A stretch of 64,000 bases of DNA from Naumovozyma dairenensis CBS 421 (lineage: Eukaryota > Ascomycota > Saccharomycetes > Saccharomycetales > Saccharomycetaceae), in contig NC_016484.1 of NCBI RefSeq assembly GCF_000227115.2, forward strand, positions 496,001-560,000. The letters run 5' to 3'. The translations under genes and the position numbers were made by a program. This document shows, in pieces, positions 20,927 to 33,560 of this stretch (the first letter of the stretch is position 1; every line of letters starts with the position of its first letter). A model generated the notes under the pieces. The model had not been told where the DNA came from, ran no database searches, and saw nothing but the letters and a program-made list of their open reading frames with translations.

Positions 20927-21337
20927 TGAGCATTCCCAGAAATTTCCTAAAAACGATTCCCCGTCTGTACCATATATACTCTCTTAGCATATTCTAATAT
21001 AATATCATATGAATTTCTTGCCCGGGTTTAGCCCCAAATTTTCCTCATGAAGGTTCTTGCCCAACCAGGCCTAGTTAAAAGTAACTTGTTAGGTAGAAAA
21101 ACCATCAGAGCAGTAGTAGACAGCGGGACGTCATAGGAACTCAGCCGCGTCTTTTTTTTTTACCATTAGTTTTGTTTTGACGTCTTTAAAATAGAGAGAA
21201 AGTTAGAAAAAAAGGGTAAATTAATCATTTATTGATGAAACAATTCTACCTTTTTTACATATTTACATATTTACATATTTACATAGTTTTTAGGGAAAAG
21301 GAAAATAAAATAGATAGTATCGAAAGTACGATCAAAT
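20927..21337. other. LSG1 3' flank with 8-base tandem repeat
   Basis: No gene is seen here. A tandem ATTTACAT repeat of about four units lies at 21255-21284, beside the end of the TIR-family pseudogene. Confidence 0.5.
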
Positions 21338-21682
21338 TTAGTTGTTAACGTCTAACATTTCAGATAAAATTTCTGGCTCCAATCTTGTACTATACCATGG
21401 TAATTTAGTAATCATGGACTGAACGCCGGTGAAATCAACTTCAGAGTACAAAGTGGCGTAGGAATTGTCAGTTACAGTGGCCAAAGCTAAACCGATATCC
21501 AAAATAGTGGCTGGCATATCAATTAATGAAAAACCGGGTCAATGCCAAAACCATGTAATCGGTAAGGTGAGAGCTCATATCGTTCATTGAAACGTTAATT
21601 CAGCAATTCCTGTAACAGATGGGGTAGCCACAATGGAGCCAAAGGTAACAGCAGATAATAACGTCAATAAGTTAAAGTTCAC
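21338..21682 (-). pseudogene. Broken TIR/PAU-family cell-wall mannoprotein gene
   Basis: The minus strand encodes pieces of a TIP1/TIR (PF00660) protein spread over three frames. First is a signal-peptide-like start (NFNLLTLLSAVTFGSIVATP), then a short piece containing DMSSHLTDYMVLAL, then the best-preserved part with MPATILDIGLALATVTD, LYSEVDFTGV and LPWYSTRLEPE, ending at the stop 21338-21340. Two frameshifts separate the pieces, and the expected start codon is GTG (21680-21682). The Ser/Thr-rich region and GPI signal that full-length TIR proteins carry are missing. In S. cerevisiae these genes are induced by cold and low oxygen. The family match is strong; that it is dead rather than misassembled rests on several independent lesions. 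Confidence 0.88.
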
Positions 21683-21942
21683 GGTTGATTTTGAGTGGGA
21701 TGATGTTGTTTGAAACGGTGTATGGTGTTATTTTTTTCGACTCTTTATGTCACACATTTTCCGTGACGTTTAATGGTTGTACTATATAATTTGGTCATAA
21801 CATCCATGTTGCTGTATTACTCTACTTTTTTATGAGAGTGATCGCTGAATATTCTATAATATTAATTTACAATTGCATTTTTTATATACATTCTATATAT
21901 AAGGTATGTACTTAAAGTTTTGAACATTTTAAGCACCATCTC

Positions 21943-23385
21943 TTATATATCAAGCATTAAGTCATCATCAGCAGTTCCCTGGGGTTCAACGAATTCTCTA
22001 CTATTACCAGCTAATAATTCTCTTCTAATTTCTGGACCGATATCCTTGTGACCTCTTTGACGAACAGTCTCTAACAAGAAATCTCTTTGATCTTGAGTAA
22101 TATCATTCTTATAACGTTGAGCAAACGTTAGGAATGCCTTATGCCATATGACAGGTAAGACTCTAGCTGCATCTTCCCCATTACTACCATCATCTAGAAT
22201 TCTGAATCTCATGAAATAATAAACACATTCGTCAACTGTTTGGTATGGTAAGGCATATTTCTTATCTAGTAATATTTTAATGAAAACTGTAGTGGCTGGA
22301 GAGAATGGTAATCTTAACAAGTAACTCAATGCAGCAGAAGAATGTAGAGCTGGAACAGAAACTTTAGCTAACACACTACCAGCAATAGTTGCCTCACGAA
22401 TGTTACAACCTGTTTCTACTAATGGGAAAAGGAAACCTTTGAAGAATGCACTTGGTTTATAAAGAGATTTCTTTAACGCACGGTATATATGATAGTTCAA
22501 TTTATGATCATCGCTTGTTTCTATATTATCACGAAAACGTTCCAAAAGGACTAAATTGATAAATTTTTGAGATTCTTTGGCGGATAAATTAGAAACAAAC
22601 AATTTTGTAGCTTCGTATACAACATTCGGTGACCACGCTTCTGGGTTAGTGACATAAAGAACATCTTGCCAATTTCTCAAGGATGGAATAACTTTAAATA
22701 ATTTAGGTAGTTTCCCGTGAGTCCAAGTTTTCAATATACTTCCTACCGTCGTGTAGGCTCTGATGACCTTTTCTGGTAAAGCTACACCTTCAGTACTTCT
22801 CATTCCTGATGTTTCTTGATGAGCTCCTTGTTCTGTGCCTTCAATAGCTATATCAGATGGCTCAGTATTTTGTAATTGGGATTCTTTTTCTCTGATGGAT
22901 GCCATGATTTTATCAGCTAAATTATAACTACCGCCTATAGAGTTAAATTCTTCTGGTTTCTTAAAATACTGCTCAAACATAGCAGCATCTTCTTCATCTA
23001 TTTCAATTAACTCTTCCTCTTCTTGTTCTTCACCTAATCCTTCTTCTGGTTCAAAATCAGATATATTATCAGCTTGTTCATCAGATTCTTCCTCTTCTTC
23101 TTCATCATCAGCGTAATTTATCTGTTTAAATCTTGCAGCGTCTTGAAATTTTATTTGCATTTCAGCATCTTCTTCTTCTGCAATTTCATCCTGTTGTTCT
23201 TTGGCTAATTGTAAGATCTTTCTTGAAGCTTTTGAATCCACAAATTCATCTTCATTATCTTCATCACCACCTTGAAGAGATTTCTTATATTTGATCTTTT
23301 TCAAATTACCTTGAGCTGAATCAATATCTTTCAATAACGGATCATGTCTTTGTTTTCTTGCTCTTGAACTTGTTGCTCTAGCCAT
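21943..23385 (-). CDS. ENP1: ENP1, 40S ribosome-assembly factor (bystin)
   Basis: This 480-residue protein (S. cerevisiae Enp1 is 483) is the yeast bystin. It joins the SSU processome in the nucleolus and stays on pre-40S particles with Ltv1 until late maturation. The N-terminal ~190 residues are basic, then strongly acidic with coiled-coil character (runs such as DDEEEEEESDEQ). The conserved bystin domain follows, with LPKLFKVIPSLRNWQDVLYV, AFFKGFLFPL and LHSSAALSYLLRLPFSP. It is adjacent to HIS7, as in YBR247C-YBR248C. Confidence 0.97.
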   Translation of the reverse strand: MARATSSRARKQRHDPLLKDIDSAQGNLKKIKYKKSLQGGDEDNEDEFVDSKASRKILQLAKEQQDEIAEEEDAEMQIKFQDAARFKQINYADDEEEEEESDEQADNISDFEPEEGLGEEQEEEELIEIDEEDAAMFEQYFKKPEEFNSIGGSYNLADKIMASIREKESQLQNTEPSDIAIEGTEQGAHQETSGMRSTEGVALPEKVIRAYTTVGSILKTWTHGKLPKLFKVIPSLRNWQDVLYVTNPEAWSPNVVYEATKLFVSNLSAKESQKFINLVLLERFRDNIETSDDHKLNYHIYRALKKSLYKPSAFFKGFLFPLVETGCNIREATIAGSVLAKVSVPALHSSAALSYLLRLPFSPATTVFIKILLDKKYALPYQTVDECVYYFMRFRILDDGSNGEDAARVLPVIWHKAFLTFAQRYKNDITQDQRDFLLETVRQRGHKDIGPEIRRELLAGNSREFVEPQGTADDDLMLDI

Positions 23386-24321
23386 TGTCTTTCGAAGTTA
23401 AATTCCTGATGAGTGTGATGAATAATCGGTATCCTCTTGCTTATTCGTTAGTCTACTTGCTACTGTTTCCATCTTAATGTTCAAATAACTTTTTTTCCAT
23501 CTCATCGGTAAGTAAAAATTTTCAGAGCTTTTCAAATTTTTTTTTCAAAGAGCGTCGCAGGCGGCAAAGCAAAATTATACATAGCCAGTATATAAATATA
23601 GTGTCAAATCGATGCCAGTGAAGATTACTCCAAAAAAAATCAGGAATTAGATAATAGATTGTACATCGCCTGGATATTGTGTTATATAGGGTGAAGTATT
23701 TCCAGAGGATTGTACAGTTAACTTGGGTCGGTGGATTTGCTGTTCGTCGGAGCTAACATATGTATTGGAATAACAGGTAACACAAACCCATATTAGATCA
23801 TCTCCTTGGAAGACAGAAAGATATAGAAAGCGAAGAACGAAAGGTATAGGTAGGGAGTGTTAGATGTATTTTACTTCTATTTGATAGTTCAGGGTTATCT
23901 ATTAATAGATTCAGGTATAATATATAAGTTAGTTTCAACCACTTATTTTTTATGTATTAAACAGAGAAGAAAATAGGGTGAATGCCTAAAGGTTATAAGA
24001 CGGCCAACATTCTATGGAGTTGCCTCGGTTGCAAGGTATCTACCATTATTGCGTTCCACATATGGGAGTAAACACTTTTTTATGTCTTGATTATACTTGC
24101 TCAGAGTACAAAGTACTCGTATTCAGGTTATACTATACCATCCTATAAGTCCACTGACTGTTCTAGTAGGTATCGGTGAGTCCACCCAAATGTACCTAAC
24201 AAAAAAGTCATTGTTCAGAAAGGCAAGCTTTCATCCATTTTTACGGATGCTTTAATATTAGTCTATTTCTTTATAAACTTGTGTATACATTATCTAATTA
24301 AAGCATAGTTTTATTCTGTAT
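23386..24321. other. ENP1-HIS7 intergenic region
   Basis: This is about 930 bases between two minus-strand genes and is unusually long for this genome. Apart from the PAC/RRPE pair next to ENP1 I see no tRNA, repeat or gene relic. Confidence 0.5.
23501..23523 (-). promoter_or_regulatory. PAC and RRPE elements upstream of ENP1
   Basis: On the minus strand CCGATGAG (23501-23508, one base off the PAC consensus GCGATGAG) lies beside AAAATTTTT (23514-23523 region), an RRPE core. They sit about 120-140 bases upstream of the ENP1 start, the usual place for ribosome-biogenesis control elements. Confidence 0.65.
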
Positions 24322-25995
24322 TCATTCATTATCCATACGGACTTTTAATCCGTGTCTTAACAGATATTCTTTGACGTCATTGACGGTGTATTCTTCTCTA
24401 TGGAACATACCGGCACCTAAACATGCATCAGCACCAGTGGAAGTAAAAGCTTCTTCAAAATGTTGTGGCAAACCAGCTCCACTTGATGCAATAACTGGGA
24501 TTTTAACAGCTTCCTTTGCATGCTTTATTAATTCAAGATCATAACCAGAATTTGAACCGTCTTTATCTATACAATTCAATAAGATTTCACCCGCGCCCAA
24601 TGCTGCACATGCTCTTGTCAATTCCCATACGCCTAAATCTCTTGTCTCTCTACCACCTTTAATGGTACATTGATACCAACACCAAGTACGTCCATTAGAG
24701 TCTGGGAGTTCTGTTTTAAAAGTCTTATTTTTGGTATCGTTTGGTGAATCTACGTATACTCTCTTTGGATCGACTGAAATAACGACCGCTTGTGCTCCAT
24801 ATGCTTTCGAAATAGTTTCAATTGGAGAGGTACCATCTCCACGACCACCCAATTCATAGAACTTTTCAGCAGCAAAGACTGCATCTGTACCAATAGATAC
24901 TTTATCAGCACCAGACCTAAAGTATAAGCTGGCAACTTCTAAGGCCGGAATCATCGTCCCGTCGGTGTCCACTATGTCTTTAATACCACCACCTACTGTT
25001 AGAGGAACAAATATTGTCTTTGCCGCATTCTTTAGTACTTGTAGCATTGGTGTATCTTTTAATGGGCAGTCTCTGAAAGAGGTAATATTTAAAAATGTAA
25101 TTTCATCAGCACCTTGGAGATAGTATTTTTCGGCTAATTGGACAGGTTTCCCTAAATTTCTGACATCATTGTTTGAATCTTTTTCACGAACATCGTATTG
25201 ATCACCTTTCGTTACAACCAAGTCACCTTGATCATTGGATCTAACATCAAGGCATGCTATAATTCTTCTCGTTAATCCATAATTGGAATAATCATTACCT
25301 AATAGTTCCTTTTCATCTTCAGTATAATCTGGCAACTTTGGATGTCGTTGCTTCAAAAAATTATCGATAACAGCCAACCCAGCTTTACCGGATTTTTCAG
25401 GATGGAATTGGGTTGCAAAAATGTTGTCTCTCCACATGGCAGCAATAAATTCTTCAGATCCGTATCTCGCTTTTGCTAATTTCCAACCTTCATCTTTAGT
25501 CAAATGAGTTTCAATACGTTCATTCAGCAATGCTGCATATGAATGAACAAAATAATATCTTTTAAATGGATCCAAACCATAGAAGAATCCATTTTCATTT
25601 TCCATACAACTATTCCAACCAATTTCAGGGACAGGTTTTTCTGAGTCATCGAATCTAGATAATTTCATATCAGAGATATAATTTAAACCAGAACTTTGAG
25701 GACTTTCAATCGATCCGGCAAACATTGCTTGTAACCCAACACAAATCCCCATAATTGGTTTCCCTGAAGCTATATATTGTTTCAATGGTTGTTCAAACCC
25801 ACGTGAAAATAAATTATCAACAAAGTGTCCATAGTTACCAACTCCAGGAAGGATTAATCTTTCAGCTTTGTTCAATTCGGGATCTTGAGCTGTTTTAATT
25901 AGTTGTACTTTATAACCTAAGTATTCAATAGAATTGATTAAGGATTGTAAGTTTCCACTTTCAACGTCAATGACGTGAACTACTAAATTAGACAT
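24322..25995 (-). CDS. HIS7: HIS7, imidazole glycerol phosphate synthase
   Basis: This 557-residue bifunctional enzyme (S. cerevisiae His7 is 552) makes imidazole glycerol phosphate and AICAR in histidine synthesis. The N-terminal glutamine amidotransferase has the nucleophile Cys in GICVGLQAM and the His/Glu pair in TQFHPEKSG. The C-terminal HisF-like barrel starts at [15 protein letters not shown], with its second half marked by [11 protein letters not shown] and DGSNSGYD. Ammonia made in the first domain passes to the second. No perfect Gcn4 site is seen just upstream; ATGAGTAAT near 26104 is one base off. Confidence 0.98.
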   Translation of the reverse strand: MSNLVVHVIDVESGNLQSLINSIEYLGYKVQLIKTAQDPELNKAERLILPGVGNYGHFVDNLFSRGFEQPLKQYIASGKPIMGICVGLQAMFAGSIESPQSSGLNYISDMKLSRFDDSEKPVPEIGWNSCMENENGFFYGLDPFKRYYFVHSYAALLNERIETHLTKDEGWKLAKARYGSEEFIAAMWRDNIFATQFHPEKSGKAGLAVIDNFLKQRHPKLPDYTEDEKELLGNDYSNYGLTRRIIACLDVRSNDQGDLVVTKGDQYDVREKDSNNDVRNLGKPVQLAEKYYLQGADEITFLNITSFRDCPLKDTPMLQVLKNAAKTIFVPLTVGGGIKDIVDTDGTMIPALEVASLYFRSGADKVSIGTDAVFAAEKFYELGGRGDGTSPIETISKAYGAQAVVISVDPKRVYVDSPNDTKNKTFKTELPDSNGRTWCWYQCTIKGGRETRDLGVWELTRACAALGAGEILLNCIDKDGSNSGYDLELIKHAKEAVKIPVIASSGAGLPQHFEEAFTSTGADACLGAGMFHREEYTVNDVKEYLLRHGLKVRMDNE

Positions 25996-26599
25996 TTGTT
26001 TTTTGTTTGGTTCCCTTTATTTTGGGTTTTCTTCTTAGTAAAGCTTAAATTTGTTATTCGGTGATTATATACTGGAATGATCAATCAAACAAAAAAACTG
26101 ATATGAGTAATATCCATTTCATGTAAATAACAATGAAGATATGTACGATATTTTAGAACATAAATATGAATCATCGAGATCAGGTTCCTCAAGAGATCCG
26201 CGTACGTATCTATATCTGACGTTAAATTTGACTTCTTCTGATTAATTTCCATTACTCTAATTTATTATCGGATAAATTAACCTGTAGCCCTGTGGTGCAC
26301 GGGATGAGAAAGGAATGTCAGTAAATATATCTGACATCTTGTTTTCTAGGAGAATAAACTGTTATTTTATGAAGTACGTGTGTAATATTTATTAGATGAA
26401 AAGATTACGTCAAGAAAAGGTCTCTTTCATGATATGGGAACAGTATATATAGTTTAAAGTTTGAATATATTTTTCAAACAAAATTAAAGTTATTCATTAA
26501 ATGATTTTATTTCCGTGCATACAAAGAAGTACGCAAATATATATACATTAACATATAAGATGTATTAGAAAGTATGAATTAAACAATTGCGATCAACGA
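25996..26599. other. HIS7 promoter / ARO4 3' flank
   Basis: This is AT-rich. A GC-richer patch (CCTGTAGCCCTGTGGTGCAC, 26281-26300) stands out but does not fold as a tRNA. No gene is seen. Confidence 0.5.
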
Positions 26600-28817
<2,218 letters not shown>

Positions 28818-30392
28818 ATGTCAATAAAGAGTTACTTGCCAAGAAAGGAGATAAGGTTAAAAGAGTTAAATAATAACGGAACAATAATCAAAAATGACAC
28901 TCTTGAATGGGAATATTGCTATGATCCTACACAAAGTTATGCAAATCCAACAATTGATTCTAATAATGATACACTCAACGGATACAGATCTCAACTATTA
29001 TTGGATCCAGAGTGCGAGAAAATCTTCATATCAGATTTACTGACGGAAGCTGCTTCAAATTCTTCCCTTTATGATGATCCAGAAAGTTTACATATTGAAG
29101 TACGAAATAATGATGATTCTGTTAACAGCGTTTCATTAACAGGTAAACTTCGAATTGAGATATTGAAAGGTAATAGTCCAATGATATTAAAATCTTGTCA
29201 TATCTCTTTAAAATGTTATGTCAAGGAATATGGATGTTTTAATTATAAAACTACAAATAAAAAAGACAAATGGGGTAGAGTATTTCACAATACTAATGAA
29301 AAAGAAGACGAGATTGTCTATGCAAAAATAGTGAAAGAGCTCGAATCAGAAAAATATTATTCTTCAAAATTTTCTGTTAAGCAATTAAAAGTAATTGTTT
29401 TAGATAAACATGAGCGTATGGTTTTGCTATCAAAAGGAACGTACCATTTTCCCTTCACGTTTACGATAAATCCAAAAGTTTTCCCTGCAGGATGTAAAAC
29501 ATATTTTGGAACGACGTGTTATAGATTGGAAAATTCTTTGACATTTTTGAAAATTCGAAAGAATCAAAGGTTACAAAAGGAAGTTTTCCAATTTGATACC
29601 CAGTTTCTTACTAAAAAAATTTTAATTAAAAGAGTTTTAGCACCAAGTTGTATGTTACAGAATGAACCGATATACTCTAGTGGGAAATGGAAAGATGATT
29701 CAATAATTTACAATATGGCATTATTTTCAAAAATGATTGAGATCGGTGAACCATTCGAGTTATTTCTATCAATTTCGAAGAATACAATTAAATATAGATT
29801 GAAAAAAATTACTGTCGCTTTAATACAAAACTTATCAATTCCTAATTTTGATGGAAAGACAAAGGAAAGGTTAGAGGGAGCTTATATCAATAAGACAATT
29901 TTCAAACTTGCAGGGAAAACAATCTATAATGATGAACTAAATGAAAATGATTTTTTCCAATATACAATTCATAATTTACTTATACCTAAAAAGGAAAATT
30001 CAGCCTCATTAAGTATTAGGAAAAAATTAAGCCTTACAAATATCCATCCTTTTTATTGTGAGCCATGTTTCCATGATCCTACATTTACAAATTTAAAGAA
30101 CACACATATGTTAAGTGTAAGATTAACATTACAAAATGTGTTTAGAAGTGATTCAAAAGGAAGGGAGATTTGGTTATTTTTGAAGATTCCAATCATTTTA
30201 GTAGATGATGAAATGACAAGTAGTTTAAAACTTCCGCCATATACCCCTATTACTTATATGGGAAATAGACAACAACCGAGAGATGATGGAAATTCAGTAT
30301 CAACGATCATTCTTGATGGAATTGAGAGCGATGTACCAACACCACCAGCTTCTCTATTTGGCGACACCATTGATTTGGATAGGAAAAAATAG
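28818..30392 (+). CDS. SPO23: SPO23-like protein
   Basis: This 524-residue protein nearly equals S. cerevisiae Spo23 (523), and its place directly divergent from ARO4 matches YBR249C-YBR250W. Spo23 associates with the meiotic phospholipase-like protein Spo1 and its molecular role is poorly known. The sequence is soluble and beta-rich (LTGKLRIEILKGNSPMILKS, KGTYHFPFTFTINPKVFPAG), which looks like an arrestin-type sandwich; that fold is inference. The C-terminus carries a Pro-rich LPPYTPITYMG segment. The call rests mainly on position and length. Confidence 0.75.
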   Translation: MSIKSYLPRKEIRLKELNNNGTIIKNDTLEWEYCYDPTQSYANPTIDSNNDTLNGYRSQLLLDPECEKIFISDLLTEAASNSSLYDDPESLHIEVRNNDDSVNSVSLTGKLRIEILKGNSPMILKSCHISLKCYVKEYGCFNYKTTNKKDKWGRVFHNTNEKEDEIVYAKIVKELESEKYYSSKFSVKQLKVIVLDKHERMVLLSKGTYHFPFTFTINPKVFPAGCKTYFGTTCYRLENSLTFLKIRKNQRLQKEVFQFDTQFLTKKILIKRVLAPSCMLQNEPIYSSGKWKDDSIIYNMALFSKMIEIGEPFELFLSISKNTIKYRLKKITVALIQNLSIPNFDGKTKERLEGAYINKTIFKLAGKTIYNDELNENDFFQYTIHNLLIPKKENSASLSIRKKLSLTNIHPFYCEPCFHDPTFTNLKNTHMLSVRLTLQNVFRSDSKGREIWLFLKIPIILVDDEMTSSLKLPPYTPITYMGNRQQPRDDGNSVSTIILDGIESDVPTPPASLFGDTIDLDRKK

Positions 30393-31339
30393 GTCCTCTT
30401 ACTCCTAGCTGTTTTAACTTTCTTGTAATGGGTTCACGTAAAGAATTTACATACATGAAACTTTTTCAAATGATTTGTGGCACTGTCACAATTTATTTTT
30501 ATACTACCTTTCAGTCCCAGTTGAATATCTCCCGGTAACGAATGAACAACAATTTTACGTAAGGTTAGGGAGAGCAGAAAAATATGACATTCAGAATACA
30601 CATAAAACAATAAGAAAAAGGTTACGTACGGCTGTAAACACATCATGAGATGTAATAAGATTTCCTGGTACCTTAGTAATATCGAAATTGCTGCGTACGA
30701 CAAAAACATCCAATCGTGTGTGAGAAAAGAATTTTCTATCAAAACATATAGCGTTAAAAACTATTTCATTAGGAAATGAAAAAATGGGTCCTTTATGGTG
30801 ACTTACGTACAAGGGGAACTGGGGAAGGAATGACTCTGTTGTTCCAATAAATAAATGAGTAGCGCGCAGACTAATTCAATTCCCGTGGAAGGGAAGCGGA
30901 AATCGAAGTGAAAGTACAAAAATGTGACAAAAAAATTAAAAGAACGTGGGCTTGACACCAAAAGGGACCTTACGTTACTCTTCGTCTCACTCAGAGATAG
31001 CCGTACCACACCTCATCTTTTTTATGTCACACCGCGGAAAAATTAGACACCACCACAGATATTCAAAATTTTAAGATTTGGTAACAATAAAATTCCGATT
31101 AAAAAAAGTACACACATTTTCTAGGTAGGTAAGAAGTACCGTTGATAAATTACAAATAGATCGACAAGACCGTTTAAAATAATTCTTCTCTACAAAAACA
31201 AAGACGGATAGAAGATAAGAAATACTTTATTTCGTGAATTGCTGCTATATATTTTCTATCCTACTGCTAATTATTAAATCCCAAAACAGCCTTTCCTTTA
31301 CTGTATTTTCAAAAAAGAAGTTCGGACCAATACGTAACC
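30393..31339. other. Long upstream region of the homeodomain gene
   Basis: This is about 950 bases between two plus-strand genes. Several TACGTA-type palindromes occur, including a perfect bZIP-type TTACGTAA at 30555-30562 and TTACGTAC copies near 30622 and 30804. The short open frames here are not credible genes. Length and motif content suggest a complex promoter for the regulator downstream. Confidence 0.45.
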
Positions 31340-32491
31340 ATGCATTCCAATTTATATGATAAGGAAAAAGGGCAAGATTGTAAACCAGTCGGACTTCCAC
31401 CATTACGATCGTTACTTACTACTCTGGATTCCAGAAATCCTGGGGTCACACCTGTAACAACTTTGAATTTCAATAATCGAAAATCATTCACAAATAGTAC
31501 AATATTACCGATCCCCCAAGCGTCCACACTATCGAATCCCATCAATATTACAGGTAATCAGAACAACAATGGTATAATAATAAATAATAATAATTTGCTA
31601 ACTTTTAATCACCCTACAACAACAGATTCGGTCCCTGTAGCGCCTTTAACAACGTCAATGACATCAGTAGGAAATAGCCAACAGCAGTTACCTTTCAATA
31701 TGAGCAGCCGAACGCATGAATTTGAACTTTATCGGTCCACAGCAGGTGCTAGCTCACCTAATAATATGTACGATCCTTTCCCTAAGTATCATAAACCAGA
31801 AATACTTCTGAAAGATCAATATGACCATAATAATAATAAGAATAATATGAACTGTGCTGTTTCTAAAGCTATTTCAACGCCGACTATAAATTCTAACCCA
31901 AAAGTTACTAAAAAGAAATTGAAAAACCATACATCCTATATGACAAAATTTCCTATAATAAATCACATGACTCATAACAATAATATCAATAACGATACTT
32001 CAACTATAACAATAAATAATGAGAAAAATTATGAAACATCAACAACTCCAAGTCCGAAGCAGCCATCACCGGAGAACAAACCAGTAAATGTGTCCAGCGA
32101 TGTGGTGGAAGAATTGACCTCATTACAACATGGTAGAAGATCAAATTTACCCAAAGAAACCATAAGGATATTGAATTCATGGTTATTAAATCATTTACAA
32201 AACCCATATCCGACGTCACAAGAAAAAAGAGATTTATTAATTAAGACTGGGCTAACAAAAGTTCAACTGTCAAATTGGTTTATTAATGTTAGAAGAAGGA
32301 AAATCTTTCACGATTATTATGAAATGGCTCAGAATATGAAAAGCTCGCAAGATGACTCCGAGACAGAGACAAACAACACAAATAACTTTATTAATCAAAT
32401 GAGACCTGCAACATCGAATGACGAAACTGCAGAATATGATGATCTAGATAGAAGATTTGCACATACACCAGTGACAAGAAGGAAAAATTGA
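31340..32491 (+). CDS. CUP9: CUP9/TOS8-family TALE homeodomain transcription factor
   Basis: This protein has 383 residues as annotated (S. cerevisiae Cup9 is 306 and Tos8 276). The N-terminal two thirds are Asn/Thr/Pro-rich. A TALE homeodomain covers about residues 265-325, with NPYPTSQEKRDLLI (three-residue-loop signature Pro-Tyr-Pro) and the recognition helix LSNWFINVRRRKIF. Cup9 represses the peptide transporter gene PTR2 and is linked to copper tolerance; Tos8 is its duplicate. The choice between them is not settled. The frame ends abruptly at RRKN, while the next frame continues with a family-like tail (see findings), so the C-terminus may be truncated by a one-base deletion. Confidence 0.85.
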   Translation: MHSNLYDKEKGQDCKPVGLPPLRSLLTTLDSRNPGVTPVTTLNFNNRKSFTNSTILPIPQASTLSNPINITGNQNNNGIIINNNNLLTFNHPTTTDSVPVAPLTTSMTSVGNSQQQLPFNMSSRTHEFELYRSTAGASSPNNMYDPFPKYHKPEILLKDQYDHNNNKNNMNCAVSKAISTPTINSNPKVTKKKLKNHTSYMTKFPIINHMTHNNNINNDTSTITINNEKNYETSTTPSPKQPSPENKPVNVSSDVVEELTSLQHGRRSNLPKETIRILNSWLLNHLQNPYPTSQEKRDLLIKTGLTKVQLSNWFINVRRRKIFHDYYEMAQNMKSSQDDSETETNNTNNFINQMRPATSNDETAEYDDLDRRFAHTPVTRRKN

Positions 32492-33560
32492 TCGATCGTT
32501 TAGAGGAGTTAAAGAAGTTATCTAAATGAGTTTAGTTGAGGCCGGTCTGCATTCCTATTTTACACGTTCTACTAAAAAAGAATCGTCAAAATAGCTTTTA
32601 ACGAGATTTTTATTGGACTACAACAATATTGATCTTCAATTTAGTTTTATATTATTTTAGCTTCTCCATAAATATACCCCAATGTAACTCAGTCTCTGTA
32701 TTAACCAATATTGAACACTTATTGTTTTCTCTTTATTGCGTTCTACGTTTGTTATTTTCTACTATGTCACATTAATGATTTTCACCCTTTTAATTATTTT
32801 GAAACCTATACCATTATATAAAATCATGATATTAAAGCCTGGATTAACATAACTTGAAAAATATTAAATTATAGAAGGAGACACTACTTTTAATTCTTAA
32901 GTTGTCATTGTTCTTCGGTTTCCCTTTCCATATAATGTCCTTCCTTTCAAATAATGATCTGAGAACTTTTAAAAGAAACCAGCAATGATTAAACTCAAGA
33001 GGATATGTATGATACCCAATTCAATGTTGAAGACAGTGGTGGTACAAATGGGTTATAATCTGAATATGAAGAAGATGAGGGTTGGCTGCTACAGAGTACC
33101 CTAGATCATTTCTTCTTTTGTAAGGAACTTTACAATATCTTATTTTTTAGCATTAGTTTCTAATTCTGCCTGCAAAATCCAACAAATTAATAAAAAACAT
33201 TGTATTTAGAGGCTTAATAAAATTAAAGGAATAGAGGTAGGGGTTACTATTCTGCATTACAATGATTAATTTATAATGTGTCATTATATATAAGTATATA
33301 CATCCTTCTGTGAACCTATCATTATTTTCCCGGAAAAATTGACGCGTCTTCTTGAATATCAAAATAAAGGACGAAAAAAAACGAAATCAATGGATGATGT
33401 GAATTCAAAGCTATACGCAGATGCTTTATGATTCGTTAGGATGGAGAAAAAATCTTGTAGCGTTATAGTGAGAACTAGAAAATCATACGAAGTAGATACT
33501 TGATAATTGCCTGCTTTAGAAAAAAAAAAAAAAACTTACTTTTACACAACAAAGGCACAA
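32492..33560. other. Homeodomain gene 3' flank and unknown-gene promoter
   Basis: This is about 1.07 kb. The first 38 bases hold the out-of-frame tail of the homeodomain gene. Near 32935-33120 an ATG and acidic, protein-like segments broken by stops suggest a possible gene relic. The remainder is AT-rich and ends in a poly-A run just before the next start. Confidence 0.4.
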
